This document shows positions 19,923-29,361 of a stretch of 64,000 nt of DNA, piece by piece (the first letter of the stretch is position 1; every line of letters begins with the position of its first letter). A model generated the notes under the pieces. It searched no databases and had not been told where the DNA came from. It saw only the letters and a list, made by a program, of their open reading frames with translations. The stretch is taken from the NCBI RefSeq assembly GCF_900101915.1, contig NZ_FNAL01000007.1, positions 1 through 64,000 of the forward strand. The letters run 5' to 3'. The DNA comes from Psychrobacter pacificensis (GTDB lineage Bacteria > Pseudomonadota > Gammaproteobacteria > Pseudomonadales > Moraxellaceae). The translations under genes were made by a program, and so were the position numbers.

Positions 19923-22679
19923 TTAATAGCTATAAACCACGTTGTTTTCTCTTTTGGTCGCTAGGCTGGCGAGCAGTGCTGATTTTAACGCATCAAGTCG
20001 TTCAGCAGATAAGGGCTTATCATTTTGGTCACTGATATAAAACATATCTTCTGCGCGCTCACCTAAGGTCGTAATACGAGCCGCATGAACCTCAATTTGC
20101 TCCTGCAAAAATATCTGTCCAACCCGAGCCAAGAGTCCTGGCTGATCCAGTGTCTCTAAGCTCATGATATGCTGGTCAGATGCCTCATTAAACTCAAAGT
20201 TAATCACCGTAGCCACTTCAAAATGCCTGAGCTGACGTGGCATACGTTTGTTGGTGAGCTTTAGTACTGTTGGATCTTTAAAGGCATTAATCAGGCGCTG
20301 TTTAAGCTCTTGCTGACTGTCTTCATCGACCAACAGCGTACCACTAGGATCTAGCAGCACATAAGAATCCAAGGCAAAGTCGCGGGTAGCCGTAATAATA
20401 CGCGCATCTAATACATCAAGATTCATTTGATCGAACACCGCCATCGTAACGGCAAACAGATTCATCTGATCTTGGGTATAGACAAAAACCTGTACGGCAT
20501 CCAGTGCCAGCTCGCGATGCTCACGCAAAACCACCAGTGGCGGACTATCCGCATTAGAAGCAAGCCCAATCGGTGGATGGTTTAAGATGGCTTCGGTGTG
20601 CCACAAGATGTCTTCTGCAATCTCTCGCAAAAAGTACTCATCGCCCAAATCGTCCCATAGTCGCAATACTTCATCGCGATTCATGTGCTGATTATTGACA
20701 TTGTCTAGCATCGCGAGCGCCTGCGCACGTGTGGCACTGATCATATCTTGGCGATTGGTCGGCGCATCAATATCGGCGCGCAAAATGCGCCGTGTCTGCG
20801 AGTAGAGTTGTTTCATCAGCGTTGCCCGCCAGCTGTTCCAAAGCTGCGGGTTGGTTGCATTCATATCAGCAACGGTGAGTACGTACAGATGATTCAAGTG
20901 CGTCACATTACCGATAAGGTCTGCAAAGACAGTCACCACCTCAGGGTCTGAGATGTCTTTTTTCTGTGCGGTAATCGACATTAATAGATGGTAGCGAGTC
21001 AGCCAGCCAACCAAATTGGCGTCGGCTAAGCTCATGCCATGTGACAGACAAAACTCAATGGACTCTGTCTGACCAAGCTCACTATGGTCGCCGCCACGAC
21101 CTTTGGCGATATCATGGAACATCGCGGCCAGTACCAAAATCTCTTTGCGCTCGATGCGCTGAAAAATAGTGCTGACCAGTGGAAACTCTTCAGAAAACAT
21201 AGGATCGGTAAAGCGGTGCAAAATTCGAATCAAAAATAAAGTATGCGCGTCCACCGTATAGCGATGGAACAAATCATATTGCATCAGACCCGTGACTTGC
21301 GCAAAAGCAGGAATATAGTTGCCCAATACCCCATAGCGATTCATGGTGCGCAGACGATGGAACAGATAGTTTTGCTCTTTTAGATTAGATAAAAATAACG
21401 CTTTGTGAACAGGGTTGTCTCTATAGGTCTGGTCAATGCCGCGCGCCGCAATTTTGAGTGCACGCAAGGTATGGGTGCGAACTTTGTCGATACCATGCTG
21501 ACCCATCAATAAAAACATCTCTAAAATAGACTCAGGATGCTGAGCAAAAACCCGATGGTGCGCTATAGCAATATGATCGCCGACACGGTTGAATCTTGCA
21601 TTGATCGGCTGCTTTTTGGGGCGCTCATCATCAGGCAGGCTGGGCTCTATGATGGTCTCATAATAGTGGTTGGTCAGCATCTCAGACAGCGTTGATATTT
21701 GCATGGCACAGCGATAGTAATCACGCATAAAGCGTTCAACGGCCGCATTGGGCTGGTCATCTGGCTGGGTCTCGTAACCCATTAATTGAGCAATCTCACG
21801 CTGATAATCAAACAACAGCTTGTTTTCGTTACGTCCGGTCAGCACATGCAGATAATGCCGTATCTGCCATAGATAGCCTTCTGCAAAGCTTAACTCATCA
21901 AACTCTTTTTCGGTCAAAAAGTTTTGTTGTACCAAGTCATAGAGCTTGCCCACGCGAAAATAGCGTTTGGTCACCCAGCCGATGATATGAATGTCACGCA
22001 AACCACCTGGGGCCGTTTTGATATTGGGTTCAAGATTATACTCGGTGGCATTATGTTGTAGATAACGGGCCTTGGACTCTTCCATTTTTACATCAAAAAA
22101 GGCACGAGGAGACCACTGCTTGTTAACGATTTGGATGGGCATATCTCGCAGTGCTTCGTTGCCGATTAACAATCGAGCTTCGAGCTGGGCACTGGCTATC
22201 GTATGGTCAAGTGCAGCTTCTAACGCATCGTTGACGCTCCGCACAGATAGCGCAGGCTCCAGCCCGATATCCCACAGCAATGCGACCAATTTATCAATCT
22301 TACCACTGGCATCAGCGCCAATTTCGTCAGGAGATAACAGCAGGATATCAATATCTGAATAAAGCGACAGCTCACCGCGTCCATAGCCACCCGTTGCAAA
22401 CAATGCCAAATCCGTCTTATCTAGCTCAAACCATTTGAATAGCGCAATGAGTAAGCTATCAATCGCGCAGGCACGTGCTTCGACCAATTGACGGATATTG
22501 GCACCACGCTCAAGGGCACGGCTGATATCCTCATTGATTTGTGCCAACCATTCAGGAATGCCAAGCAGCGCTTTATCTGTCGTATTTTGCTCTGACAACA
22601 GCGAGTTATCTGTCGCCGTATCATTTGATAGTAGCGGTAGGGGCGTTAGATCAATAGAAGCGACATCACAAGTAAACAT
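19923..22679 (-). CDS. glnD: [Protein-PII] uridylyltransferase / uridylyl-removing enzyme
   Basis: A 918-residue nitrogen sensor that uridylylates PII at low glutamine and removes UMP at high glutamine. The nucleotidyltransferase signature GGYGRGELSLYSDIDIL is at 97-113. The GlnD linker domain follows. The HD hydrolase motif FHDIAKGRGGDHSELG lies near residue 520. Two ACT domains near the C-terminus (LDVLDARIITATRDFALD and LETLDQPGLLARVGQIF) bind glutamine. Full length compared with E. coli GlnD (890). GGATAA precedes the ATG. It is followed by dapC and preceded by map in the same direction, but a terminator separates it from map. Confidence 0.97.
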   Translation of the reverse strand: MFTCDVASIDLTPLPLLSNDTATDNSLLSEQNTTDKALLGIPEWLAQINEDISRALERGANIRQLVEARACAIDSLLIALFKWFELDKTDLALFATGGYGRGELSLYSDIDILLLSPDEIGADASGKIDKLVALLWDIGLEPALSVRSVNDALEAALDHTIASAQLEARLLIGNEALRDMPIQIVNKQWSPRAFFDVKMEESKARYLQHNATEYNLEPNIKTAPGGLRDIHIIGWVTKRYFRVGKLYDLVQQNFLTEKEFDELSFAEGYLWQIRHYLHVLTGRNENKLLFDYQREIAQLMGYETQPDDQPNAAVERFMRDYYRCAMQISTLSEMLTNHYYETIIEPSLPDDERPKKQPINARFNRVGDHIAIAHHRVFAQHPESILEMFLLMGQHGIDKVRTHTLRALKIAARGIDQTYRDNPVHKALFLSNLKEQNYLFHRLRTMNRYGVLGNYIPAFAQVTGLMQYDLFHRYTVDAHTLFLIRILHRFTDPMFSEEFPLVSTIFQRIERKEILVLAAMFHDIAKGRGGDHSELGQTESIEFCLSHGMSLADANLVGWLTRYHLLMSITAQKKDISDPEVVTVFADLIGNVTHLNHLYVLTVADMNATNPQLWNSWRATLMKQLYSQTRRILRADIDAPTNRQDMISATRAQALAMLDNVNNQHMNRDEVLRLWDDLGDEYFLREIAEDILWHTEAILNHPPIGLASNADSPPLVVLREHRELALDAVQVFVYTQDQMNLFAVTMAVFDQMNLDVLDARIITATRDFALDSYVLLDPSGTLLVDEDSQQELKQRLINAFKDPTVLKLTNKRMPRQLRHFEVATVINFEFNEASDQHIMSLETLDQPGLLARVGQIFLQEQIEVHAARITTLGERAEDMFYISDQNDKPLSAERLDALKSALLASLATKRENNVVYSY

Positions 22680-22886
22680 GAGTGTTATCCAGTTAAGAGT
22701 TTAAAAATAAAACGTTTGGGCTAAAAAGCGGCGCACCAACAGCATACTGAATGCTGATAAAAGTCTCAAATAGCATGCATGAATAAAGGCACCACAATAA
22801 GGGATTACATCATCGAGTATAAAGACAAAAAGCCAGTAAGCACAATACTCAATCTGTCCTAACTCGATACACGCTAACCATCGGCC

Positions 22887-22914
22887 AAAAAAAAGACCGC
22901 CTAGGCGATCTTTT
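22887..22914 (-). terminator. Rho-independent terminator after map
   Basis: On the minus strand AAAAGATCGCC pairs with GGCGGTCTTTT around a two-base TA centre and is followed by a long T-run, seven bases after the map stop. Confidence 0.85.
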
Positions 22915-22920
22915 ATGGTC

Positions 22921-23715
22921 TTACTGTGTCAAAAAACTCAAATCTTCTTCAGGGCGCGTGGTAAATACTTCACAGCCATTGTCGGTTACGACCATCGTAT
23001 GCTCCCACTGAGCGGACAGTTTGCGGTCTTTGGTAATCGCTGTCCACTCATCTGGCAAAATCTTAGTCTGCCACGTGCCTTGGTTAATCATCGGCTCAAT
23101 GGTAAAGGTCATGCCCGTTTTTAGCTCAAAGCCTGTGCCTTTTTTGCCGTAGTGCATGACTTGTGGCTCATGGTGGAATTCATCACTGATGCCATGACCA
23201 CAAAACTCACGGACGATACTAAAGCGCTCAGGCTCGACCACTGCTTGAATCGCTGCACCAATATCACCGAGACGCGCGCCGTTTTTGACCACACTCATGC
23301 CAGCATATAGCGCGTCTTGTGCGACTTTGCAGATACGCTGCGCCATGATAGAGCCGTTACCGACGATCCACATTTTTGAGGTGTCGCCGTAGTAGCCGTC
23401 TTTGATCACTGTCACATCAATATTGATGATATCACCATCTTTGAGTAGCTTGCTTTCGGTTGGGATGCCGTGACAGACCACGTGGTTGACTGAGGTACAA
23501 ATAGATTTAGGAAAGCCATTGTAGTTCAGCGGAGCAGGAATGGCTTTTTGCACATTGACGATATAGTCATGAGCGATTTGGTTGAGGGCTTCGGTACTGA
23601 CGCCAACTTTGACATGTTCGTCGAGCATGACAAGGACGTCGCTGGCAAGTTTGCCGGCCACACGCATTTTTTCTATGGCCTCTGGGGACTGGATAAGGGA
23701 TTTTTTAGTCATCAT
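22921..23715 (-). CDS. map: Methionine aminopeptidase, type I
   Basis: A 264-residue dinuclear metallopeptidase that removes initiator methionine from nascent proteins. The five metal ligands are visible: two Asp in NIDVTVIKDGYYGDTSKMW, His in GHGISDEFHHEP, Glu in TFTIEPMIN and Glu in QWEHTMVV. LNYNGFPKSICTSVNHVVCHG is the usual substrate-pocket region. The length matches E. coli MAP (264), with no N-terminal zinc extension. In many gamma-proteobacteria map precedes glnD and dapC, as here. Its own terminator suggests glnD is transcribed separately. Confidence 0.97.
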   Translation of the reverse strand: MMTKKSLIQSPEAIEKMRVAGKLASDVLVMLDEHVKVGVSTEALNQIAHDYIVNVQKAIPAPLNYNGFPKSICTSVNHVVCHGIPTESKLLKDGDIINIDVTVIKDGYYGDTSKMWIVGNGSIMAQRICKVAQDALYAGMSVVKNGARLGDIGAAIQAVVEPERFSIVREFCGHGISDEFHHEPQVMHYGKKGTGFELKTGMTFTIEPMINQGTWQTKILPDEWTAITKDRKLSAQWEHTMVVTDNGCEVFTTRPEEDLSFLTQ

Positions 23716-24011
23716 CTTGTGTCTTATAATTATGGGTTTAATGTGGGGAGATTATACCATAAATGGATGAATGGCAGTTTTATGATAAGTGATATTAAAT
23801 CTATCATTATTATTGACAATAGTTGCTTTACAGCCCCATTTGAGCCGTTATGACCCTCCAGTCACGATAATATATTCATATTTTGACAATTTAGTTGAAT
23901 CTTGTAAAAGATAGAAGTAATGTAATTTTGCATGCTAAAGGGATTAGCAGCAGTCTTTGCCGATGTTATGAGGTAAAGGCACTCACCATTAATGATGACA
24001 AGGATGTTGTT

Positions 24012-25088
24012 ATGACGCTCTTTTCGTACGTTCGTGCTGCGCTCACGCCGCGCACTTTTTTACCAATACTGGGCTCTATCAGTACTGGCGTTTTATTAAT
24101 GACCATGCAAACCACCTCAGCGCAAGCGGCAGGGCAGTACTATAATTGTGCCAACGCCAATGGCTGCACGCTAGTCGATAGCAAATACTTTACCTCCAGT
24201 TATACCAAGACTCAGTATCCAGTGGTCCTGGCGCATGGGCTTGGCGGCTTTACCAAGATGTTTGGGGTCTTAGATTATTTCAACGGGATTCCTAGTGAGC
24301 TGATGAAAGGTGGATCAGAGGTGTACACCACCAAAACATCAGCGGTGAATAATAGCGAAGTTCGCGGCGAGCAGCTATTACAGCAAGTCAAAACTATCAC
24401 TGCCATTTCAGGCGATCCAAAAGTCAATTTGTTTGGGCACAGTCAAGGCGGTATAGACATCCGCTATGTCGCTGGCGTTGCACCAAAATACGTCGCCTCG
24501 GTCACCGCCGTATCAAGTCCAGAGCAAGGCTCAAAAACAGCCGATTTTGTCAAAAACGTCCTTGAACCAAACAATGACACAGGTGAGCCATCAAACGTCA
24601 CGACACAGCTAGTATCAGGGGTGTTTAATTTGATTGGCGGCTTTACAGATGTGGGATCAGGCATCAGCTTTAAAGAGATACAAGCGCAAGATGGCTGGCA
24701 AGCACTCATGGCGCTATCAACCGATGGTGCGGCCAAATTCAATGCCAAATTCCCCGCAGCAATGCCAACAAGTTACTGTGGTCAGCCAACCAGTACCTCT
24801 GCAAACGGTATCAAATATTACTCATTTAGTGGCGTCGGACAAGTCATGAGATCCCTTGACCCTAGTGATTATCTGCTTGCAGTAACAGGCGTACCGTTTT
24901 TATCTGATGCCAATGATGGTCTGGTCTCTGTCTGCTCAAGCCGACTTGGGTATGTGATTCGTGACAACTACATCATGAACCATCTAGATTCAGCCGATCA
25001 GGTATTAGGTTTGACCGCATGGGGCGAGTCTGAGCCAAAATCTATCTATCGTACTCAGGTCAATCGCCTAAAAAACGCCAACCTTTAA
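24012..25088 (+). CDS. lipA: Secreted triacylglycerol lipase (family I)
   Basis: A 358-residue precursor of an exported alpha/beta hydrolase that cleaves triacylglycerols. A signal peptide of about 37 residues ends after TTSAQA. The mature part begins with PVVLAHGLGGFTKMFG (oxyanion hole). The triad is Ser144 in GHSQGG, Asp302 in NDGLV and His324 in MNHLD. Two cysteines bracket the C-terminal region (SYCGQ and SVCSS), as in Pseudomonas-type lipases, which form one disulfide. The ATG at 24012 is chosen because AAGGA lies 7 bases upstream and the signal peptide starts there; an in-frame start at 23895 would add 39 residues without a ribosome-binding site. Its foldase gene follows after 27 bases. 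Confidence 0.94.
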   Translation: MTLFSYVRAALTPRTFLPILGSISTGVLLMTMQTTSAQAAGQYYNCANANGCTLVDSKYFTSSYTKTQYPVVLAHGLGGFTKMFGVLDYFNGIPSELMKGGSEVYTTKTSAVNNSEVRGEQLLQQVKTITAISGDPKVNLFGHSQGGIDIRYVAGVAPKYVASVTAVSSPEQGSKTADFVKNVLEPNNDTGEPSNVTTQLVSGVFNLIGGFTDVGSGISFKEIQAQDGWQALMALSTDGAAKFNAKFPAAMPTSYCGQPTSTSANGIKYYSFSGVGQVMRSLDPSDYLLAVTGVPFLSDANDGLVSVCSSRLGYVIRDNYIMNHLDSADQVLGLTAWGESEPKSIYRTQVNRLKNANL

Positions 25089-25115
25089 GCTGACTTGTAA
25101 AAAGAACTCTCATCT

Positions 25116-26216
25116 ATGTCGAATAATCGCCGTCCAGCCTATTTACCAATCGCTATCATCGCTGTGGTCATCATAGTCATCGCGGCGGCGGTGATTGTGT
25201 GGTTTAAACCAGATAATAAACCGATGGCGACTCAGCAGTCGCTATCTGCTTCACCCACTGATAAGTCTGAGAGTACACTGTCCACGGCGCAAAGCAATAC
25301 TCAAGCTGAGGCACCATTTGCTCAAAGCGATGCTTTATTTGTCACTGGGTTAGAGCGTTTGCCAGCCTCATTAAAGGGCACGCAAGTGGACGGCGAAATC
25401 ATCATCGATGAAAACAAGCAGTTGGTCGTCACTGAAGGTCTGCGGCGTTTATTCGATTATTTTTTATCAGCAATAGGAGAGGAGGACGAAGCCGTTATTT
25501 TTGCGCGTGTCGAGAGTTATATCCGTCACCACACGCCAGAGCCAGCTGCCAGCCAAGCGGTCGCTATCTTTGGCAAATATGTGGCGTATCTCAAAGCGCT
25601 TCCTGAGATAGAAAAGCGTTATGGCAATCTGCAACTGCAAGCGACCCAAAATGGTGAGCTAGATTTGAATGCCATTGCTCAGCAAAAGCAGGATGTGGCG
25701 AGTTTACGTCAGCAGTATTTTGACAAAACCACCATCGAAGCCTTCTTTGGTGCTAGCGATAGTTATGATGACTATAGTATGGAGATGGTCAGAATCAATC
25801 AAAATGAGCAAATGAGTGAGGCACAAAAACAGGCTGCCAGACAAGATTATGTGAGCCGTCTACCAGATGGTGCGATCAAAACCAATATCATGCAGCAAGC
25901 CAATCTTAATGAGCTTATGGCTCGTACTGAACGGATGAAAGCGGCAGGTGCCAGCCCTGAGGCACTATACAATATGCGTCGAGAGCTAGTGGGCGCACCA
26001 GCGGCAGAGAGACTGGCACAAGTCGAGCAAGAAGATGCCGACTTCGATCAGCGCTTCACTCAGTATCAAACGCAAAAACAGCGCTTACTAAATCAAAGTG
26101 CCAATCCAGCAGAGGCGCAAATTCAGATAGACCAACTTGAGCAGCAGTTGTTTAATGATGCTGAGCGCAAGCGTTTATCCGGTTATGCAGCGTTGCAGGA
26201 AACCAAAACTCAGTAA
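25116..26216 (+). CDS. lifO: Lipase-specific foldase (lipase chaperone)
   Basis: A 366-residue steric chaperone that folds the lipase encoded immediately upstream in the periplasm before type II export. Residues about 9-29 form a single N-terminal membrane anchor, followed by a variable Ser/Gln-rich linker (about 35-75). The Lif signature RRLFDYFLSAIGE is at 110-122. The remainder is mostly charged helices (IEKRYGNLQL, MLDR-type helices ending AERKRLSGYAALQE), matching the all-helical foldase that wraps its lipase. The 27-base spacing to the lipase gene indicates one operon. The function is well supported by motif and context. Confidence 0.94.
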   Translation: MSNNRRPAYLPIAIIAVVIIVIAAAVIVWFKPDNKPMATQQSLSASPTDKSESTLSTAQSNTQAEAPFAQSDALFVTGLERLPASLKGTQVDGEIIIDENKQLVVTEGLRRLFDYFLSAIGEEDEAVIFARVESYIRHHTPEPAASQAVAIFGKYVAYLKALPEIEKRYGNLQLQATQNGELDLNAIAQQKQDVASLRQQYFDKTTIEAFFGASDSYDDYSMEMVRINQNEQMSEAQKQAARQDYVSRLPDGAIKTNIMQQANLNELMARTERMKAAGASPEALYNMRRELVGAPAAERLAQVEQEDADFDQRFTQYQTQKQRLLNQSANPAEAQIQIDQLEQQLFNDAERKRLSGYAALQETKTQ

Positions 26217-26389
26217 GCATATTTCCTTAACATTAATTAACTTACAGCAATATAAGAGATGGGTATGCTAAAAGTGTGAATAAGCTATGATCATTGGGAG
26301 AAGTACGATCCAATGGCTGTGGCTTTAATACAACGATAGTGATACTTTGTTAAAACCAACCGTTTATTAAAATTATTCTAGGAGCTTAT

Positions 26390-26521
26390 ATGAAAAACTT
26401 AACCAAAGCATTGATGACTGGTATTGTCATGGTAACGGTACTCGTCGGTTGCCAGTCGATGTCAAGTATGACAGCGCCTGCGACTGAAGAGCCAAACATT
26501 ACTGGTACAGATGTGATCTAA
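26390..26521 (+). CDS. Small lipoprotein, 43 residues
   Basis: A short gene coding for MKNLTKALMTGIVMVTVLVG followed by lipobox Cys21 and an acidic tail of 22 residues. GGAG lies 5 bases before the ATG, and a strong terminator follows about 90 bases after the stop, so it has its own expression signals. The N-terminus resembles that of the META-domain lipoprotein 0.45 kb downstream (MKNMTKLMM), so it may be a paralogue reduced to its signal and anchor, or an entericidin-like small lipoprotein. The function is unknown. The lipobox (VLVGC) and ribosome-binding site make translation likely. Confidence 0.7.
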   Translation: MKNLTKALMTGIVMVTVLVGCQSMSSMTAPATEEPNITGTDVI

Positions 26522-26612
26522 AGCAGTTGCTAATACGTGTACTGAGACCTATATGTATTACTTAAGGTTTCGATAAACGATATCAGTCATCAGATGCGAT
26601 AGTCGCACGATA

Positions 26613-26642
26613 AAAACACCTCACTATTTAGTGGGGTGTTTT
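26613..26642 (+). terminator. Rho-independent terminator after small lipoprotein gene
   Basis: AAAACACCTCAC and GTGGGGTGTTTT pair (one G-U) around a TATTTA loop; the stem itself ends in a T-run. Confidence 0.85.
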
Positions 26643-26735
26643 CATATCAGCTGACATCTGCCAAGAGAAGGTTTAAATAAAACCTCATCAAGAAGAGTGA
26701 CATTATCACTGGGAAATAGCGTCAATAGTAAATAT

Positions 26736-26763
26736 CAGTAGTCAGTAGTCAGTAGTCAGTAGT
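26736..26763. repeat. Tandem repeat, 4 copies of CAGTAGT
   Basis: Four perfect 7-base units in a row in an intergenic spacer upstream of the META-domain lipoprotein gene. A short simple repeat of this kind is prone to copy-number change by slippage. Confidence 0.95.
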
Positions 26764-26971
26764 ATGTATGAGGCAAAAAATATCCGCTAAATACTTACTC
26801 AATTGATAATGACAGTCACTGGTGAGTCAAACAAAATATCGCTACTGTCTGAAACAGTGAATAAGACAATTACCATAATAAATCAAAATTCTGAATGCGC
26901 TTGTTGGGTCTTGTGTCAAGTATGACCTTATGCTCGGCAAGGTTTTTGGATTCAATAAAAAAGGAATGTAT

Positions 26972-27460
26972 ATGAAAAATATGACTAAATTGATGATGGC
27001 AGCTACCTTTTCAGTTAGTGCTCTTGCCGCTGGTTGTCAGACAACGCCTACATTACCTGCGCCAGTCAGTCAGCCCGTCACTGTAGAGGCATTACAAGCG
27101 CACAATTGGCAGCTGGTTGATGCCAAACGTAGCAACGGTGAACAGGTGTCTCAGCTGTTCTTTGATCCAGCCAAGCCGCTCACTTTGAGCTTCATGAACG
27201 ACAATGGTAGAAACTACGTGGCATTTATGAACACGTGCAACAATATGAGCGCGGGCTACAGTGTCGTCAATGGTGATGTGCAGATCAAAAACGGCATCAG
27301 CACAATGATGGCCTGTCCTGAGCCGCAAGCCAGCTTTGACACAGCAACCCTAGCAACCGTACAAGGCAAATACAGCCTCAGTAAAAATGCCAAAAATGTC
27401 CCTGTCTTAACCATCAAAAATGATAACCAAGTGGCTTACTTTAAAGCTGTCTCTAAATAA
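26972..27460 (+). CDS. META-domain (HslJ-like) lipoprotein
   Basis: A 162-residue outer-envelope lipoprotein. The signal peptide ends in the lipobox LAAGC, with lipid-bearing Cys22. The mature part is a META domain related to HslJ: HNWQLVDAKRSNGEQ at its start, YVAFMNTCNNMSAGYSV in the middle and ISTMMACPEP as the second conserved segment, each with a cysteine. The ATG at 26972 is chosen because AAAGGAATG sits just upstream; an in-frame start 14 codons earlier would disrupt the signal peptide. HslJ has been linked to heat and novobiocin resistance in E. coli, but no activity is known for this family. Confidence 0.88.
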   Translation: MKNMTKLMMAATFSVSALAAGCQTTPTLPAPVSQPVTVEALQAHNWQLVDAKRSNGEQVSQLFFDPAKPLTLSFMNDNGRNYVAFMNTCNNMSAGYSVVNGDVQIKNGISTMMACPEPQASFDTATLATVQGKYSLSKNAKNVPVLTIKNDNQVAYFKAVSK

Positions 27461-27506
27461 CTTGGTGATTGAGTAAAGCGATATAGACATTCTGGTTAGA
27501 TTTGAT

Positions 27507-27537
27507 AAGGCCTCACTAATAAGTGGGGTCTTTTTTT
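27507..27537 (+). terminator. Rho-independent terminator after META-domain gene
   Basis: GGCCTCAC pairs with GTGGGGTC (two G-U pairs) around TAATAA and is followed by seven T. Confidence 0.83.
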
Positions 27538-27617
27538 CGTCCAAAGTTTGTCGAATTTTGCGCTACACTAGTGTAAAGCTGCTGTTACACCTTAGCGATT
27601 TTATTGGATACTATTTT

Positions 27618-28637
27618 ATGTTTAAAACTATTATGTCAAAACCAACCACGAATAACATCACGATAAAAAGGGCGACGACGATCGCTATATTGGTGGCTCT
27701 CACTGGCTGTCAGACACTGCCTAGTGCTGAAATGAAAAAGCCGACCAGCACAGTGAATAGCAATCCACTGACTGCTGCTATGCCTGCCATTGATCGTCAA
27801 GGACACATTGCTTATGTGGAAGAGCAAGGGTCAGGGAGCGCAAAAGTATCGACACTCTATAGCATCCGCCCTGATGGCAGTGATCGTCAGCTCATCGATC
27901 AGATCACAGGCTATATCTATGCGCCAGCGTGGTCGGCTGATGGTCAACTGCTTGCTTATAGCAAACAAGCCCCGCGCGAGCATCCTAAAATATATATTTA
28001 TGATAAAAGCAGCAAAACGCGCAATCTGGTCGTCAATGCTGAAGGCAGTAATCTGTCAGCGTCATTTTCACCTGACGGTCAATATCTGCTCTATAGCTCA
28101 ACGGTCGGCGGCAATGCTGATATTTATAAGATGCGCCTAAGTGATGGGACAACTGAGCAATTAACGACACTACCGAGCACTGAGGTACAGCCCAGCTATG
28201 CCGCTGACGGCAAAAGCTTTGTTTATACCAGTGACAAAATCCGTGCTGGTCGTCCCCGTATCTATCGCTATCACTTCGCGACTGGTAAAGCCGTACCTGT
28301 ACCGACAAATGGTTATGTCGCCAGTCCTCAGCTCAGTATAGATGGTCAGCGTATGGCTTATCTAAATGGTCGTAAGGCGGCTGTCATGACACTGACGACT
28401 GGACAAGTAGTCAGCCTGGCAGAAACTGGACTCGATGAACCGGCACGTCTATCTCCTTCTGGAAATTATGCGGTCTACCCAACGCGTTTTTCAAAAGTCA
28501 GCGGGCAAGTAGGCGGTCAAAGTTTAGGACGTCAAAAAGGTGGCGATTTGGTTATTCATTCGCTCTTAGGGCACACAAGTTACGCCATTAATAGCCAAAA
28601 TGGTGGCGTCGTACGCTCACCGATATGGGGTCGTTAA
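27618..28637 (+). CDS. TolB-like beta-propeller lipoprotein
   Basis: A 339-residue exported protein. A lipobox VALTGC lies after a short hydrophobic segment, so it is probably lipid-anchored. The mature part is a series of PD40/WD40-like blades: SIRPDGSDRQL, PAWSADGQLLAYSKQ, SFSPDGQYLLYSS, PSYAADGKSFVYTS, PQLSIDGQRMAYLNG and RLSPSGNYAVYPT. This is the propeller half of TolB without its N-terminal domain, and no tol/pal genes are nearby, so it is not TolB itself. The start at 27618 is tentative; a second ATG five codons later also precedes the signal peptide. Confidence 0.85.
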   Translation: MFKTIMSKPTTNNITIKRATTIAILVALTGCQTLPSAEMKKPTSTVNSNPLTAAMPAIDRQGHIAYVEEQGSGSAKVSTLYSIRPDGSDRQLIDQITGYIYAPAWSADGQLLAYSKQAPREHPKIYIYDKSSKTRNLVVNAEGSNLSASFSPDGQYLLYSSTVGGNADIYKMRLSDGTTEQLTTLPSTEVQPSYAADGKSFVYTSDKIRAGRPRIYRYHFATGKAVPVPTNGYVASPQLSIDGQRMAYLNGRKAAVMTLTTGQVVSLAETGLDEPARLSPSGNYAVYPTRFSKVSGQVGGQSLGRQKGGDLVIHSLLGHTSYAINSQNGGVVRSPIWGR

Positions 28638-28778
28638 TAGCCACAGCTATATATTATGTAATGAAATGTATATATAATCACCTATAAAGAAACATAAGTC
28701 GATTCTAAAAATAGAAATATAACGGCATCAAGTCGAGCAATCGTCATTCATGTCATACCAAACTATGTAACTGAGTGA

Positions 28779-29102
28779 TTAAAAACCAAAAACGATCCAG
28801 AGCAAATCGCGCGTTTACGAGAAGCAGAGCGTAAGGCTCAGTTAGAAACTCAGATGAAGGTGCAGCTCGCCTCACAAAAAATCCTCGCGGATAGCGTGAT
28901 CAATAATGCCAAAGTCGTCAGCGATAGCATTGATAATGGCTTTGAGAAAAGCGTGAGCCAATTGCTACAAATATATAAGCATAACCATAAAGCGGAAGGC
29001 GAGTACCTCAAGCAAAACCAAGACGTGCAAAAAGCGCTGATGGATCAGCTGGTCGATGCCGTGGAGCAATTGCCACAAATTGCCACACAATATGGCAGAT
29101 AG
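28779..29102 (+). pseudogene. 5'-truncated ORF, helical protein of unknown function
   Basis: An open frame runs from just after a TGA at 28776 to 29102, but its first possible ATG is only at 28854 and has no ribosome-binding site. The 25 codons before that ATG still read like protein (KNDPEQIARLREAERKAQLE) and continue the same charged helical character, so the true start appears to have been lost. The C-terminal part contains NAKVVSDSIDNGFEKSVSQL. I do not recognise the family. The stop overlaps the start of the next ORF by 11 bases. Either a degraded gene or one whose start lies behind a frameshift. Confidence 0.5.
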
Positions 29103-29346
29103 CTTGTCTCGTAGCTTAGCCGAAAGTCTGATTAAGAACGATGACAGTAAAGCCGTAGAGAACGATGCGCCTGATATCCATGAGCAGACCACACTGATGG
29201 CCAATGCCCTCAAGCAGGCGCTGGCACCACTGATGACGATGCGCATGGATGAGAAGCTCGCGATTGATAGTAGTACTGATCAATCTGGTAAGCTGATCGT
29301 CAACAGTCTCAATCGCCTAAATAAAATATTTGACGGTTATGAGTAA
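29092..29346 (+). CDS. Small protein of unknown function overlapping the preceding ORF
   Basis: 84 residues from an ATG that overlaps the stop region of the upstream broken ORF by 11 bases, in another frame. It is hydrophilic and probably helical (DSLSRSLAESLIKNDD, MANALKQALAPLMTMRMDEK). No cysteine, signal peptide or membrane span. The overlap suggests either two coupled genes or one longer gene split by a frameshift; composition is similar on both sides. It ends 15 bases before the DUF2256 gene. No function can be assigned. Confidence 0.5.
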   Translation: MADSLSRSLAESLIKNDDSKAVENDAPDIHEQTTLMANALKQALAPLMTMRMDEKLAIDSSTDQSGKLIVNSLNRLNKIFDGYE

Positions 29347-29361
29347 TCGGTAAGGGTCATC

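Larger units (their letters stand above)
26522..26971. other. Intergenic region between the two lipoprotein genes
   Basis: 450 bases without a gene. It holds the terminator of the small lipoprotein gene, a four-copy 7-base tandem repeat and, presumably, the promoter of the META-domain gene. I see nothing else in it. Confidence 0.6.

Noticed and set aside
26736..26763. CRISPR-like repeat array
   Set aside because: The 7-base units are contiguous with no spacers; it is a simple tandem repeat.
27618..28637. TolB of the Tol-Pal system
   Set aside because: Only the propeller half is present, it has a lipobox, and no tolQRA or pal gene is adjacent.
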